Origin: Candidatus Thalassospirochaeta sargassi
Lineage (GTDB): Bacteria; Spirochaetota; Spirochaetia; UBA9216
Assembly: GCA_028532855.1 (NCBI GenBank)
Contig: JAQQAL010000014.1
Span: 1 to 64,000 of the forward strand
DNA length: 64,000 nt
Direction of reading: 5' to 3'
Every line of letters starts with the position of its first letter. Within the stretch, counting starts at the first letter, position 1. The position numbers and the translations under genes are program-made. Below, piece by piece: positions 1-9,041 of the stretch. Under the pieces are notes generated by a model. The model ran no database searches. It was not told where the DNA came from and was given only the letters and a program-made list of their open reading frames with translations.

Positions 1-1
1 C

Positions 2-91
2 TGGAAGAAGATAAAAGGTCATAAACTTATTCCGAAGATATTGGAGGGCGTATTCTGCAAGGATGGTGTATTCCTAGAGGATGTTGCATAG
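2..91 (+). pseudogene. C-terminal remnant of an IS256-like transposase
   Basis: A 29-codon reading frame enters from the left edge and ends at TAG. Its translation (WKKIKGHKLIPKILEGV, then a KDGV motif) resembles the C-terminus of IS256/mutator-type transposases. About 20 bases after the stop, the text tctgatccacaactattgacagtaac resembles the terminal region of such elements. The rest lies outside the window, so it is unclear whether this is a complete element or a relic. The family assignment is from memory of the tail sequence only. Confidence 0.35.
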
Positions 92-366
92 GATGTTGAA
101 GGATTTGCTTTTTTCTGATCCACAACTATTGACAGTAACTCCTGCAAGTATGTTAATGGCCTATTTATAGCATTAGTGAAAATATTATTATTTGCCAACA
201 AGCTATTATTAAAAGGATATAATGCTCTTAACTTTATTAAAAAATGATTTATTATCTTTAAAACACTCTGTGGAATTAGTATCTTAGATCATAATCTTTT
301 TCAAATACATTATTCATATTAAACAAATTGTAATATTGTTGGTGCCAGTCTTTAAGGAGGAGAGTT

Positions 367-1494
367 ATTAACAAAAAGAATGTTGGTTTATTAACCTTTC
401 ATAAGGTTTCAAATTATGGTGCTTTTCTACAAGCATATGGTCTGCAGAAAAGCCTACAATCACTTGGTGTAGAATCAGAATTTATCGATTATCCATTGAA
501 TTTGATAAAGTCTAAGAAGAAAAGGTTCTCTTTTATTAATTCTCCATTTAAGAGTTTCAAAGTTTTGATTAAAGATTTTCTGAAAGGAAAGAATAAAAAG
601 GATAAGATTTTTAGAAATTATATAAATGAAAAGCTAAAGATTTCGGAAAAGACTTACTTAACCCATGGAGATTTGGAAGAAACATCAGATAAGTATGAGA
701 TATTTATTGTTGGTAGTGATCAGGTTTGGAATCCTCTTATAACTGATAGTGATACAGCGTATCTATTTAGTTTTCTTCCAGAAGAATCTAATATTTTTTC
801 GTATGCTGCAAGCATGGGCGTTGGTAAAGTTAATGAAAAATATGAACTTGCTATTAGAAAAAATATCTCAAGGTTTAAAGGTATTTCAGTTAGAGAGAAA
901 CAGACAAAAAACTATCTTGAAAATTTAGTTCCAAATGACATATTCATTCATCCTGATCCTAGTTTATTGTTATCTCAGGAAGAATGGGGTGATATATCTA
1001 TTGACCCAGAATACAATAATTATATTTTAATTTATTCATTGCGTCCCGGAGATGAAATTTATTCATTAGCAGCGGAGCTTTCTCTTAGTGCAGATCTTGA
1101 TATTGTTGAAATTGCAACAGGATTGAAGCGTCGGAAAAATATTAAATATACAAAGAATATAGGACCAGCAGAATTTATTGGATTGTTTAAAAATGCAAAT
1201 TATGTATTAACCAACTCATTTCATGGAACTATTTTTTCGGTTATCTTTAAGAAGCAATTTTTTGTTGAATTATGCAAAACTGGAAACACTTGGGTAAATA
1301 CAAGAATGACTGAATTTCTAGATAGTATTGGGTTGAGCTCAAGATATAAGAAAAATATGACACTTAGTGAAATTACAAAGAAAATTGATTATTATTCAAT
1401 TGAAAAGATTCTCGAAGAAAAAAAATCTGTTGGGATTAAGTATTTAACACGTATTTGTAACATTGATTCTGTTGAAATAAAAAGCTATGAGTGA
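367..1494 (+). CDS. Polysaccharide pyruvyl transferase family protein with apparent ATT start
   Basis: Likely transfers pyruvate from PEP to a sugar of a surface polysaccharide (CsaB/WcaK-like, PF04230). The C-terminal signature NSFHGTIFSVIF matches the conserved SFHG segment of the family. The ORF track begins at an internal TTG (496), but the same frame is open upstream and encodes the expected family N-terminus (VGLLTFHKVSNYGAFLQAYG). No ATG, GTG or TTG occurs in frame between the upstream stop at 331 and base 496. An AAGGAGG sits six bases before ATT at 367, giving 375 residues, so ATT is the best start. It overlaps the flippase gene by 8 bases and opens the polysaccharide operon. Family confidence is high; the sugar acceptor is unknown. 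Confidence 0.8.
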   Translation: MNKKNVGLLTFHKVSNYGAFLQAYGLQKSLQSLGVESEFIDYPLNLIKSKKKRFSFINSPFKSFKVLIKDFLKGKNKKDKIFRNYINEKLKISEKTYLTHGDLEETSDKYEIFIVGSDQVWNPLITDSDTAYLFSFLPEESNIFSYAASMGVGKVNEKYELAIRKNISRFKGISVREKQTKNYLENLVPNDIFIHPDPSLLLSQEEWGDISIDPEYNNYILIYSLRPGDEIYSLAAELSLSADLDIVEIATGLKRRKNIKYTKNIGPAEFIGLFKNANYVLTNSFHGTIFSVIFKKQFFVELCKTGNTWVNTRMTEFLDSIGLSSRYKKNMTLSEITKKIDYYSIEKILEEKKSVGIKYLTRICNIDSVEIKSYE

Positions 1495-3001
1495 AAATAG
1501 AACAAAAAAATTTATTGCAAATTCTGTTGTTACAGGTATGTATCAAGGTGTTGCTCTTTTATCAGGGTTTGTAGTACCGAGAATAATATTAGTTAGCTAT
1601 GGTTCTGAGGTTAATGGATTTATTTCTTCTATCACTCAATTTATTGGATATTTGCTATTAGTTGAAGCTGGGTTGTCTCAGGCAGCTATATACGCTTTAT
1701 ATAAGCCTTTAGCAGAAAAAGATCATAATAGAATTAACGGTATCGTTTCGGCTGCTAAAAAATTTTATTATCAGATCGGATTTATTTTCTTAATCTTACT
1801 ATTGTTCCTTTCATTTATCTATTCAGCCTTCATTAGTATTACTACTTTATCAAGAATTGAAGTTACTTTAATCACGATTGCGATAGGCATGAATAGTGCA
1901 TTAGAGTTTTTTACCTTAGCAAAATATCGCACTTTGCTCACAGCAGATCAAAGGACATTTGTTGTGTCCTGGGCCTCCATTGCATATAAAATTTGTTATG
2001 TTTTAATCATTTATTTATTATCATATCTTGGTTGGGATATCTTACCAATTATGGCAGTTGCTGTACTTGCAATTTTTGTAAGGTCAATCATTTTAAGTGA
2101 ATATACACGAAAGAAATATCGACTTATAAATTTTAATGTTAAACCTGACACATCTGCTCTCAACAAGAGGTGGGATGCCTTCTTTTTACAGATTTTAGGT
2201 GCAATACAAAGAGGGGCGCCTGCTATAATCCTTACTGTTATTGGGCAAAACTTAATTAACGTAAGTATTTTTTCAGTATACAATTTAGTTTTACAGGGGA
2301 TAAATTCAATTTTAGGAGTTTTTAATAGTGGTTTGGCTTCATCTTTTGGTAATGTAATTGCTAAAAGAGAAGATGATGTTCTCCAGAGAGCTTATTCTGA
2401 GTTTGAACTAGGTTATTATATTCTTATCACTATAGTTTATTCAGTTGCATGGATTTTAATAATGCCATTTATTAGAATTTATACTTCTGGTATATCTGAT
2501 GCAAATTATGATATTCCTCTATTTGGTTTTCTTGTTGTTCTGAATGGATTGTTTTATAACTTGAAAACGCCACAGGGTATGATGGTAATGGCTGCTGGTC
2601 TATATAAAGAAACTCGGATACAAAGTAGCATCCAAGCTATTATTATTGTAATTTTGGGAGGCTTTGGTGTTTATTACTGGGGGTTATATGGTTTGGTGAT
2701 TGGAATGTTAATTTCAAATATTTATAGAAGTATAGATCTACTTTTCTTTATTCCAAAATATGTTACAAAGATATCGCCATGGAAAACTTTTTTTCGGTGG
2801 GTTTATTTAGGACTTGGTTTTAGTATCATTGTGTATTTTGGGATGCATTTAGAAATAGCACCGAGTAATTATCTAATGTGGTTAGTATATGCTGCAGTTC
2901 TTTGTGTAGTGAGTTCTCTGGTTATTGCATTGCTATCACTTATATTTGAACGTAAAACTGTTTTATTTATTGTATATAGAATTAAAGCTCTATTTAGTTA
3001 A
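1487..3001 (+). CDS. Polysaccharide flippase (Wzx/MATE-like, oligosaccharide exporter)
   Basis: A 504-residue, strongly hydrophobic protein with about 12-14 predicted membrane segments and the N-terminal pattern of the polysaccharide biosynthesis/Wzx families (FIANSVVTGMYQGVALLSGFVVPRII). It probably moves an undecaprenyl-linked repeat unit across the inner membrane. The ATG overlaps the stop region of the pyruvyltransferase gene by 8 bases, so translation is probably coupled. The gene is AT-rich like its neighbours. No Wzy polymerase is recognised in the visible part of the cluster; it may lie to the left. Confidence 0.82.
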   Translation: MSENRTKKFIANSVVTGMYQGVALLSGFVVPRIILVSYGSEVNGFISSITQFIGYLLLVEAGLSQAAIYALYKPLAEKDHNRINGIVSAAKKFYYQIGFIFLILLLFLSFIYSAFISITTLSRIEVTLITIAIGMNSALEFFTLAKYRTLLTADQRTFVVSWASIAYKICYVLIIYLLSYLGWDILPIMAVAVLAIFVRSIILSEYTRKKYRLINFNVKPDTSALNKRWDAFFLQILGAIQRGAPAIILTVIGQNLINVSIFSVYNLVLQGINSILGVFNSGLASSFGNVIAKREDDVLQRAYSEFELGYYILITIVYSVAWILIMPFIRIYTSGISDANYDIPLFGFLVVLNGLFYNLKTPQGMMVMAAGLYKETRIQSSIQAIIIVILGGFGVYYWGLYGLVIGMLISNIYRSIDLLFFIPKYVTKISPWKTFFRWVYLGLGFSIIVYFGMHLEIAPSNYLMWLVYAAVLCVVSSLVIALLSLIFERKTVLFIVYRIKALFS

Positions 3002-3027
3002 CTAATTAATAGTGAGGTACTTATAAG

Positions 3028-4161
3028 TTGAAAACAATTGTAATTATTCCATTATGGTATCCAAATAGAGATAATCCAACAGCAGGTCTTTTTGTAAAAA
3101 ACCAAGCTGTTGCTCTTGCAAAATCTGGAATAAATGTTATTGTTCTGTTTAGAGAATGGGCTAAGAAAGACGATACTTGTTCATTGTACATTAAAGAAAA
3201 TACAAATCTAAAAGAAATTTACTTCCGTATACCATCTATTTTTAATAAGGTTGCTGGATATCCGGTATACTTTTTTAGAGTCTTTAAATTTGTAAAAGAA
3301 ATAATAAAGTGTTATGAGAATATTATTATACATGGTCATGTTATTTTCCCCGCTGGAATTTTTTCTACTTTCTTAGGTACGTTTTATAAAATACCAGTTG
3401 TGGTTACTGAACACTCATCAAAACTGTTGAGTAGACAAAATCTCCTTAGAAGGCAATTTGTAAAATATGTATGCAAAAGAGCTCGTAAGGTTATTGCTGT
3501 TGGACATGAACTAGCTGAACGAATTAACATTTTGTCGAATAGTGAGAATGTTGTGGTGGTTCCTAATCTAATAGATATTGATCGATTTACTATTGAAAAA
3601 AATGAAATGGAATCTTCAAAATTTAATTTAATGTTCATAGGGAATTTGATTAAGACAAAAGGTATTTGTGAACTTTTAGAAGCAATTAAGCAGTTAGTAC
3701 AGACCCAAAAGAAAACCTATATTTGTCTAACTATTGTAGGAAAAGGTCCGCTAGAAAGTTATCTAAAATCTTTTATTCAAGAAAATGAATTGTCAAAAAA
3801 TATTAAGTATCTTGGGCCACAAGATAATGAAAAAGTTGCAGCAGTATTACGCAATCAAGATTGTTACATTCATCCCTCATACAAAGAAACGTTTAGTGTC
3901 GTTTTAATAGAGGCACTGGCTTGTGGTGTGCCTATAATTGTAACGAATTGTGGAGAGCCAGTGCATTTTGTTTCAAAAGAAACAGGAATATTAATTGATA
4001 AACCAGAGCCTAAAATGATCGAGAGTGCAATATTGAAGATGATTGAAAATATGAAATCATATGACCCTGTAAAAATTAGAAAATTTGCAATTGAGAGGTT
4101 TTCTGAAGAAGTTGTATGTAATTCGCTCATTGAGATTTATAATGAAGTCAGTCAATATTAG
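3028..4161 (+). CDS. Glycosyltransferase family 4 protein
   Basis: A 377-residue GT-B fold glycosyltransferase. The N-terminal half carries the acceptor-side pattern PLWYPNRDNPTAGLFVKNQA. The C-terminal half carries the donor-binding segment with the E-x7-E motif (ETFSVVLIEALACGVPII). It starts with TTG, preceded by GTGAGG. It lies 26 bases after the flippase gene in the same operon and probably adds one sugar of the repeat unit on the cytoplasmic face. Donor and acceptor cannot be predicted. Confidence 0.85.
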   Translation: MKTIVIIPLWYPNRDNPTAGLFVKNQAVALAKSGINVIVLFREWAKKDDTCSLYIKENTNLKEIYFRIPSIFNKVAGYPVYFFRVFKFVKEIIKCYENIIIHGHVIFPAGIFSTFLGTFYKIPVVVTEHSSKLLSRQNLLRRQFVKYVCKRARKVIAVGHELAERINILSNSENVVVVPNLIDIDRFTIEKNEMESSKFNLMFIGNLIKTKGICELLEAIKQLVQTQKKTYICLTIVGKGPLESYLKSFIQENELSKNIKYLGPQDNEKVAAVLRNQDCYIHPSYKETFSVVLIEALACGVPIIVTNCGEPVHFVSKETGILIDKPEPKMIESAILKMIENMKSYDPVKIRKFAIERFSEEVVCNSLIEIYNEVSQY

Positions 4162-4195
4162 AATGTTACAATAAATTGTTGTATGAAGGAATAAT

Positions 4196-5326
4196 ATGAA
4201 AATAGCACTTATTAGGTCTGCATCAATATATATGAATTTTGGTTCATATAATGTTCAAGAGATAGGGTTAGCAAAATCGTTAGAAAAAAATGGTCATCAG
4301 GTTGATTTTTACACTAGAGAAAAAGTAGATGAAGATAAAATTATTAGGATTACTGATAGTATAAGAGTTTATGCAATGACATGTATATCTTTACCGGGTC
4401 GGAATGGTTATTATCCTCAAATGTTTAAGTATCTAAATGATAATCAATATGATCTTATACAAGTATTAGAAGATTCGCAAATAATGACTGTTCTATTGTC
4501 AGTATATGCAAAAAGAAAAAATATTCCATTTATCCTATGGCAAGGAATGTACGAGAATTACCAGTCGTTTGTAAAAAAAAGTTTTCAATTTATTTTTGAC
4601 TTACTATTATTACCAATATTAAGAAGAAATACTGGTGCTGTAATCGGAAAAACCCCTAAAGCAATTCAATATATAGAATCTAAAGGATTTAGAAAAACTT
4701 TTATCGGTGGGGTTGGTTTGGATGTGGATTCGTTTAATCATAGAACTTTAGAAAGTGATATTCTTGATCGGATGAATATCCCGAAAACAAAAAAAATTTT
4801 GCTTTATATTGGAGTATTAGAGCAGCGTAGAAATCCCAAATTTTTATTAGAAATCATTGAGAAATTGGATGATAAGTTTGTATTAGTTATAGCGGGTGAT
4901 GGACCTGATTTTTTGGAACTTAATAATATTGTTGCAGATAGAGGGCTCAATGATTCTGTTAAACTGTTGGGACGTGTTAGCCAGGAAGACTTAATTCCAT
5001 TATATAAGAATTCAATGTTGTTTCTCCTGCCCACTGATTATGAAATATATGGGATGGTTATTTTAGAATGCATGTATTATGGTTTGCCTGTGATATCAAC
5101 ACCCTGTGCTGGTGCTGAGTATTTGATTGATACAGGTGAAGATGGTTTTGTTCTTGAAAAGAATGATAAAATGTGGGTCGATGTTATAAATAACATATCA
5201 AACGATAGTGATAGTCAAAAAAAAATATCGCATAACTTCAAAAATAAGTTTGATAAATTTACATGGGATTCTCTGGTTAATAATTATCTAAATGTATATG
5301 AATCAGAAATGGGATATAATAAATAG
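4196..5326 (+). CDS. Glycosyltransferase family 4 protein
   Basis: A 376-residue GT4-type enzyme. The C-terminal Rossmann domain shows LLYIGVLEQRRNPKFLLE and the E-x7-E motif in YEIYGMVILECMYYGLPVI. The N-terminal half (SASIYMNFGSYNVQEIGLA) resembles the acceptor domain. AAGGAA precedes the ATG. It is the second glycosyltransferase of the polysaccharide cluster and shares the AT-rich composition. Specificity is unknown. Confidence 0.83.
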   Translation: MKIALIRSASIYMNFGSYNVQEIGLAKSLEKNGHQVDFYTREKVDEDKIIRITDSIRVYAMTCISLPGRNGYYPQMFKYLNDNQYDLIQVLEDSQIMTVLLSVYAKRKNIPFILWQGMYENYQSFVKKSFQFIFDLLLLPILRRNTGAVIGKTPKAIQYIESKGFRKTFIGGVGLDVDSFNHRTLESDILDRMNIPKTKKILLYIGVLEQRRNPKFLLEIIEKLDDKFVLVIAGDGPDFLELNNIVADRGLNDSVKLLGRVSQEDLIPLYKNSMLFLLPTDYEIYGMVILECMYYGLPVISTPCAGAEYLIDTGEDGFVLEKNDKMWVDVINNISNDSDSQKKISHNFKNKFDKFTWDSLVNNYLNVYESEMGYNK

Positions 5327-5374
5327 GTCAGTTCTAAGAATTCTAATAACTTTTAAAATACTAATGGAGTAGGT

Positions 5375-6439
5375 ATGAATATACAAAACCCAACTGATGC
5401 ATCAATTATAACAACATATAGATGCCCTATGCGATGCAAGATGTGCAATATATGGGAACATCCTACTGAAAAAAGCAAAGAAATAACAGCTAAAGAATTG
5501 GAAATTCTCCCTAAAATGAATTTTATCAATATCACTGGTGGTGAGCCGTTTATTCGTGATGATTTAGATGAGATAATTGAAGTTTTATATACAAAAGCGC
5601 CAAGAATAGTAATTTCTACAAGTGGATGGTTTGATGATGAGGTTATTAAGACAGCAGAGAAATTTCCCAATATAGGTATCAGGCTTTCAATTGAGGGATT
5701 AAGTCAAAGTAATGATGAATTGCGAGGTCGTGATGGTGGGTTTGACAAAGGTCTTAAGACTTTATTAGAATTAAAGCGAATGGGGCTTAAAGACATTGGC
5801 TTTGGTCAGACTATTAGTAATAAGAATTCACATGATATTTTACCGTTGTATGAATTGGCCAGGAATCTTGATATGGAGTTTGCAACTGCCGCTTTTCATA
5901 ATTCTTATTACTTCCATAAAGAAGATAATGTAATTACTAATAAAGATGAGGTTGAAGGTAATATTGAGGAACTAATTTATAGGCTCCTGAAAGAGAATAA
6001 GCCGAAAAGTTGGTTTAGAGCTTTCTTTAACCTTGGGTTAATTAACTATATCGAAGGCGGTAAACGGATGCTGCCGTGTGAGGCAGGATTGGTTAATTTC
6101 TTTGTTGAACCCTATGGTGATGTTTATCCATGTAACGGTTTAGAAGATAATTTATGGAAAAAATCTATGGGTAATATCAGGGATGTTGAAAGTTTTGATG
6201 ATATCTGGTTAAGTAAAGACGCTGAAAAAGTACGAGAGATGGTAAGAACATGCCCTAAGAATTGTTGGATGGTTGGTACAGCTTCTCCTGTAATGAAAAA
6301 GTATGTGAAGCATCCTGCTTCATGGGTAGTAAAAAACAAACTACGAGTATTAACTGGAAAAAAACCTTGTTTGGATATTAAGCAATATGATGTTGGGCAG
6401 GATTCCCGGCAGGGAGATGGACAATGGCCAAGAAAATAG
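5375..6439 (+). CDS. Radical SAM protein with SPASM/Twitch-like C-terminus
   Basis: A 354-residue radical SAM enzyme. The [4Fe-4S]-binding CxxxCxxC is seen as CPMRCKMC at residues 17-24, followed by the SAM-binding GGEP (NITGGEPFIRDD). The C-terminal third has further cysteines (PCEAG, VYPCNG, CPKNCWM) typical of an auxiliary cluster domain. A GGAGTAGGT ribosome site precedes the ATG. It lies between glycosyltransferase genes and overlaps the next gene by 16 bases, so a role in modifying or building the surface glycan is likely, though its substrate is unknown. Homologues in peptide-maturation or tRNA-modification pathways cannot be excluded, but no precursor peptide was seen nearby. Confidence 0.85.
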   Translation: MNIQNPTDASIITTYRCPMRCKMCNIWEHPTEKSKEITAKELEILPKMNFINITGGEPFIRDDLDEIIEVLYTKAPRIVISTSGWFDDEVIKTAEKFPNIGIRLSIEGLSQSNDELRGRDGGFDKGLKTLLELKRMGLKDIGFGQTISNKNSHDILPLYELARNLDMEFATAAFHNSYYFHKEDNVITNKDEVEGNIEELIYRLLKENKPKSWFRAFFNLGLINYIEGGKRMLPCEAGLVNFFVEPYGDVYPCNGLEDNLWKKSMGNIRDVESFDDIWLSKDAEKVREMVRTCPKNCWMVGTASPVMKKYVKHPASWVVKNKLRVLTGKKPCLDIKQYDVGQDSRQGDGQWPRK

Positions 6440-7548
6440 TTGTTCTTGGAACGAGGGGTATTCCTGATGTTCTTGGTGGTGTAGAGACCCATTGTGAAGA
6501 ACTTTATCCAAGACTTATTGGGCTTGGGTACGATGTAACTGTACTGGCAAGAAAACCTTATCTTAAATCAAAAAAAGAATTTTATTATAAAGGCATAAAG
6601 GTTATACCTTTGTTTTCTCCAAAGAATAAAGCCTTTGAAGCAATTACTCATTCCATGTTGGGTGTTATAAAAGCAAGGTTGATCGGATGTGATATTTTAC
6701 ATATTCATGCTGTAGGGCCTGCTCTTGTCGCACCATTTGCTCGTTTGCTTGGTTTAAAGGTTGTGATGACGAATCATGGCCCTGATTACGACAGGCAGAA
6801 ATGGGGCAGACTTGCTAAAATAATGCTTCGATTAGGAGAAAGGTTTGGAACAAAGAGTTCTAACGAGGTCATTGTTATATCTGAAGTAATTAATGATATT
6901 TTAAAAGGGAAATACAATCGAAATGATGCTAATCTTATTTACAATGGTATAAATATACCGGAAAAAGCCCAAAGTAAAGACTATCTTGATGAATTAGAGA
7001 TTAGTGAAGGCAACTATTTAATTGCAGTTGGTAGATTTGTTGAAGAAAAAGGGTTTCATGACTTAATTGATGCCTATATAAAAATAAAGAATCCGAAGTG
7101 TCGGCTGGTTCTTGTCGGTGATGCCGATCATGAGTCAGGTTATAGTTTGAAAATCAAAGAATTGGCTGAAAAGCATAATATTGTGTTAACTGGTTTTATT
7201 AAAGGCGAAAAGCTGAACCAGATTTTTTCACATGCGAAAGGTTTTGTCATGCCTTCCTATCATGAGGGTCTACCAATAGCCTTATTAGAGGCTATGAGTT
7301 ACAATTTAAATGTTGTTGTTAGTGATATACCAGCAAATCTTGAAGTTAATTTGAAGAAAGAAAAGTATTTTACGGTAGGCAATATTTCTGAGTTATCATA
7401 TAAAATTGGTGAAATGATGCTCAGTGAAGAGTTTTCCATTGGGTATGACTTAGAAAAATATAATTGGGATGAAATTGCTACACAGGTTGCGGAAGTATAC
7501 CAGAAAGTTTCCGGTCATATTCCAATAAAGATTGAACTCAACGAGTAA
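6424..7548 (+). CDS. Glycosyltransferase family 4 protein (DUF1972-type N-terminus)
   Basis: A 374-residue GT4 enzyme. The N-terminus GTRGIPDVLGGVETHCEELY is characteristic of a rhamnosyl/galactosyl-transferase-like subgroup. The C-terminal domain has AVGRFVEEKGFHDLIDAY and E-x7-E (HEGLPIALLEAMSYNL). The start codon lies inside the radical SAM gene, with GGGAGATGG upstream, which implies coupled translation. It is probably the last transferase of the visible operon. A 183-base gap separates it from ugd. Confidence 0.86.
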   Translation: MAKKIVVLGTRGIPDVLGGVETHCEELYPRLIGLGYDVTVLARKPYLKSKKEFYYKGIKVIPLFSPKNKAFEAITHSMLGVIKARLIGCDILHIHAVGPALVAPFARLLGLKVVMTNHGPDYDRQKWGRLAKIMLRLGERFGTKSSNEVIVISEVINDILKGKYNRNDANLIYNGINIPEKAQSKDYLDELEISEGNYLIAVGRFVEEKGFHDLIDAYIKIKNPKCRLVLVGDADHESGYSLKIKELAEKHNIVLTGFIKGEKLNQIFSHAKGFVMPSYHEGLPIALLEAMSYNLNVVVSDIPANLEVNLKKEKYFTVGNISELSYKIGEMMLSEEFSIGYDLEKYNWDEIATQVAEVYQKVSGHIPIKIELNE

Positions 7549-7556
7549 TTTACAGA

Positions 7557-7574
7557 TAGTAGCGTTTAGTAGCG
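7557..7574 (+). repeat. Tandem 8-mer TAGTAGCG, 10-bp period
   Basis: TAGTAGCG occurs twice, at 7557-7564 and 7567-7574, directly after the glycosyltransferase stop codon. One copy plus its next base gives GTAGCGT, reminiscent of the core of the enterobacterial ops element, but no other JUMPstart sequence is present. Function unknown. Confidence 0.4.
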
Positions 7575-7731
7575 GATCGTTCAAGTTGAGCAAGAAACGT
7601 TTCTTTAAGTAGGGTTTAAATAAGAACTATAAATGAATGTAAATTATTTTCTCAAACATTAGAGTGACTCAAAACCAGGTTTCCTGACTTTATAATGATA
7701 TATGTTTGAATTTGTATTTAAGGAATAAAAT

Positions 7732-9036
7732 ATGCCAAAAAAAATATGTGTTGTAGGAACAGGCTATGTAGGACTCATAGCTGCTGTTGGTTTATCCGAT
7801 TTTGGAAATAATGTAGTTGGTGTTGATTTAGATAAGAAAAAGATTGATATGCTTGTGCAAGGCATCTCTCCAATTTATGAGCCGGGTGTTGAGGATTATC
7901 TTAATCGAAACCTTGAATCAGGACGTTTAACATTTACAACTGAGATTGCAAAAGCATTACAGGAGTCTAATGTAATATTTATTGCAGTGGGTACACCTGA
8001 AAAAGAAAATGAAGAAGCTGATTTAAGCTATGTAGAAGCTGTAGTAGATACAATTGCTGAGAACCTCAATGAATATAAGGTTATAGTTACAAAATCAACG
8101 GTTCCTGTCGGAACAAACCGCTGGATTAAAGAACTGCTTAAAAAGAAAACAGGCGGTAATAATTTTGATGTTGTATCTAATCCGGAGTTCTTACGTGAAG
8201 GGAAAGCTGCTCAGGATTTTTTTCACCCTGATCGTACTGTAATAGGTTATGAATCAGAGAAAGCAAAGGACATTATGTTCAGGGTTTATAGAACTTTGAA
8301 TGTTACATCAGTTCCATTTGTATGGTGTAGTTTGGAAACTGCAGAGCTTATAAAATATGCATCTAATGCTTTTCTTGCTACAAAAATTACGTTTATAAAT
8401 GAGATAGCAAATCTTTCAGAAGCTGTAGGAGCTGACATCCATCAGGTAGCAAAATCAATGGGCATGGATGGTCGTATAAGTTCAAAATTTCTTCACCCCG
8501 GACCAGGCTACGGGGGTAGCTGCTTTCCGAAGGATACTAAAGCTATTGTCAGTTTTGGAAAAAAGTTCGGTGTTAAAATGAAACTGATCGATTCAGTAAT
8601 TAAAACCAATGAACTTCAAAAAGAACGCATGGTTGAAAAGATAAAGAAACTATCAGGTACGCTAAAAGGTAAAACAATCACTGTATTGGGGCTTGCCTTT
8701 AAGCAGCAGACTGATGATGTTCGGGAAAGTCCTGCTATTACCATAATCGATAAGTTGCTTAAAGAAGGTGTTAATGTTCAAGCACATGACCCTAAAGCGA
8801 TGGATAATTTCTCAAAGCTTTTCCCTGATATAATGTATTGTCATACTGCATATGATGCCGCAAAAAATGCGGATGCATTGCTTATCGTCACAGAATGGAA
8901 TGAATATCGGGGGCTGGAATTAAGCAAATTAAAAACAATTATGAAAGGTGATATTCTACTTGATACACGTAATCTTTTGGATCCTGATGATGTAAAAGAA
9001 GCCGGCTTCATCTATGAAGGGGTTGGGCGTAAATAA
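7732..9036 (+). CDS. ugd: UDP-glucose 6-dehydrogenase
   Basis: Oxidises UDP-glucose to UDP-glucuronate with two NAD+, supplying an acidic sugar for the polysaccharide. The 434-residue length is typical. The N-terminal NAD-binding motif is VVGTGYVGL, there is a GTP-E loop near residue 88, and the catalytic cysteine lies in PGPGYGGSCFPKD (Cys264). The C-terminal UDP-sugar domain contains LGLAFKQQTDDVRESP. AAGGAA precedes the ATG. A TATAAT lies at 7691-7696 without a convincing -35, so it may have its own promoter in the preceding gap. Its composition is closer to the flanking genome than that of the glycosyltransferase genes. Confidence 0.95.
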   Translation: MPKKICVVGTGYVGLIAAVGLSDFGNNVVGVDLDKKKIDMLVQGISPIYEPGVEDYLNRNLESGRLTFTTEIAKALQESNVIFIAVGTPEKENEEADLSYVEAVVDTIAENLNEYKVIVTKSTVPVGTNRWIKELLKKKTGGNNFDVVSNPEFLREGKAAQDFFHPDRTVIGYESEKAKDIMFRVYRTLNVTSVPFVWCSLETAELIKYASNAFLATKITFINEIANLSEAVGADIHQVAKSMGMDGRISSKFLHPGPGYGGSCFPKDTKAIVSFGKKFGVKMKLIDSVIKTNELQKERMVEKIKKLSGTLKGKTITVLGLAFKQQTDDVRESPAITIIDKLLKEGVNVQAHDPKAMDNFSKLFPDIMYCHTAYDAAKNADALLIVTEWNEYRGLELSKLKTIMKGDILLDTRNLLDPDDVKEAGFIYEGVGRK

Positions 9037-9041
9037 CTTCT

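Noticed and set aside
19-201. 60-residue minus-strand ORF
   Set aside because: It is Asn/Ser/Thr-rich, without homology, and opposite the transposase-like tail.
7557-7575. JUMPstart/ops element
   Set aside because: Only GTAGCGT is shared; the long conserved JUMPstart sequence is absent.
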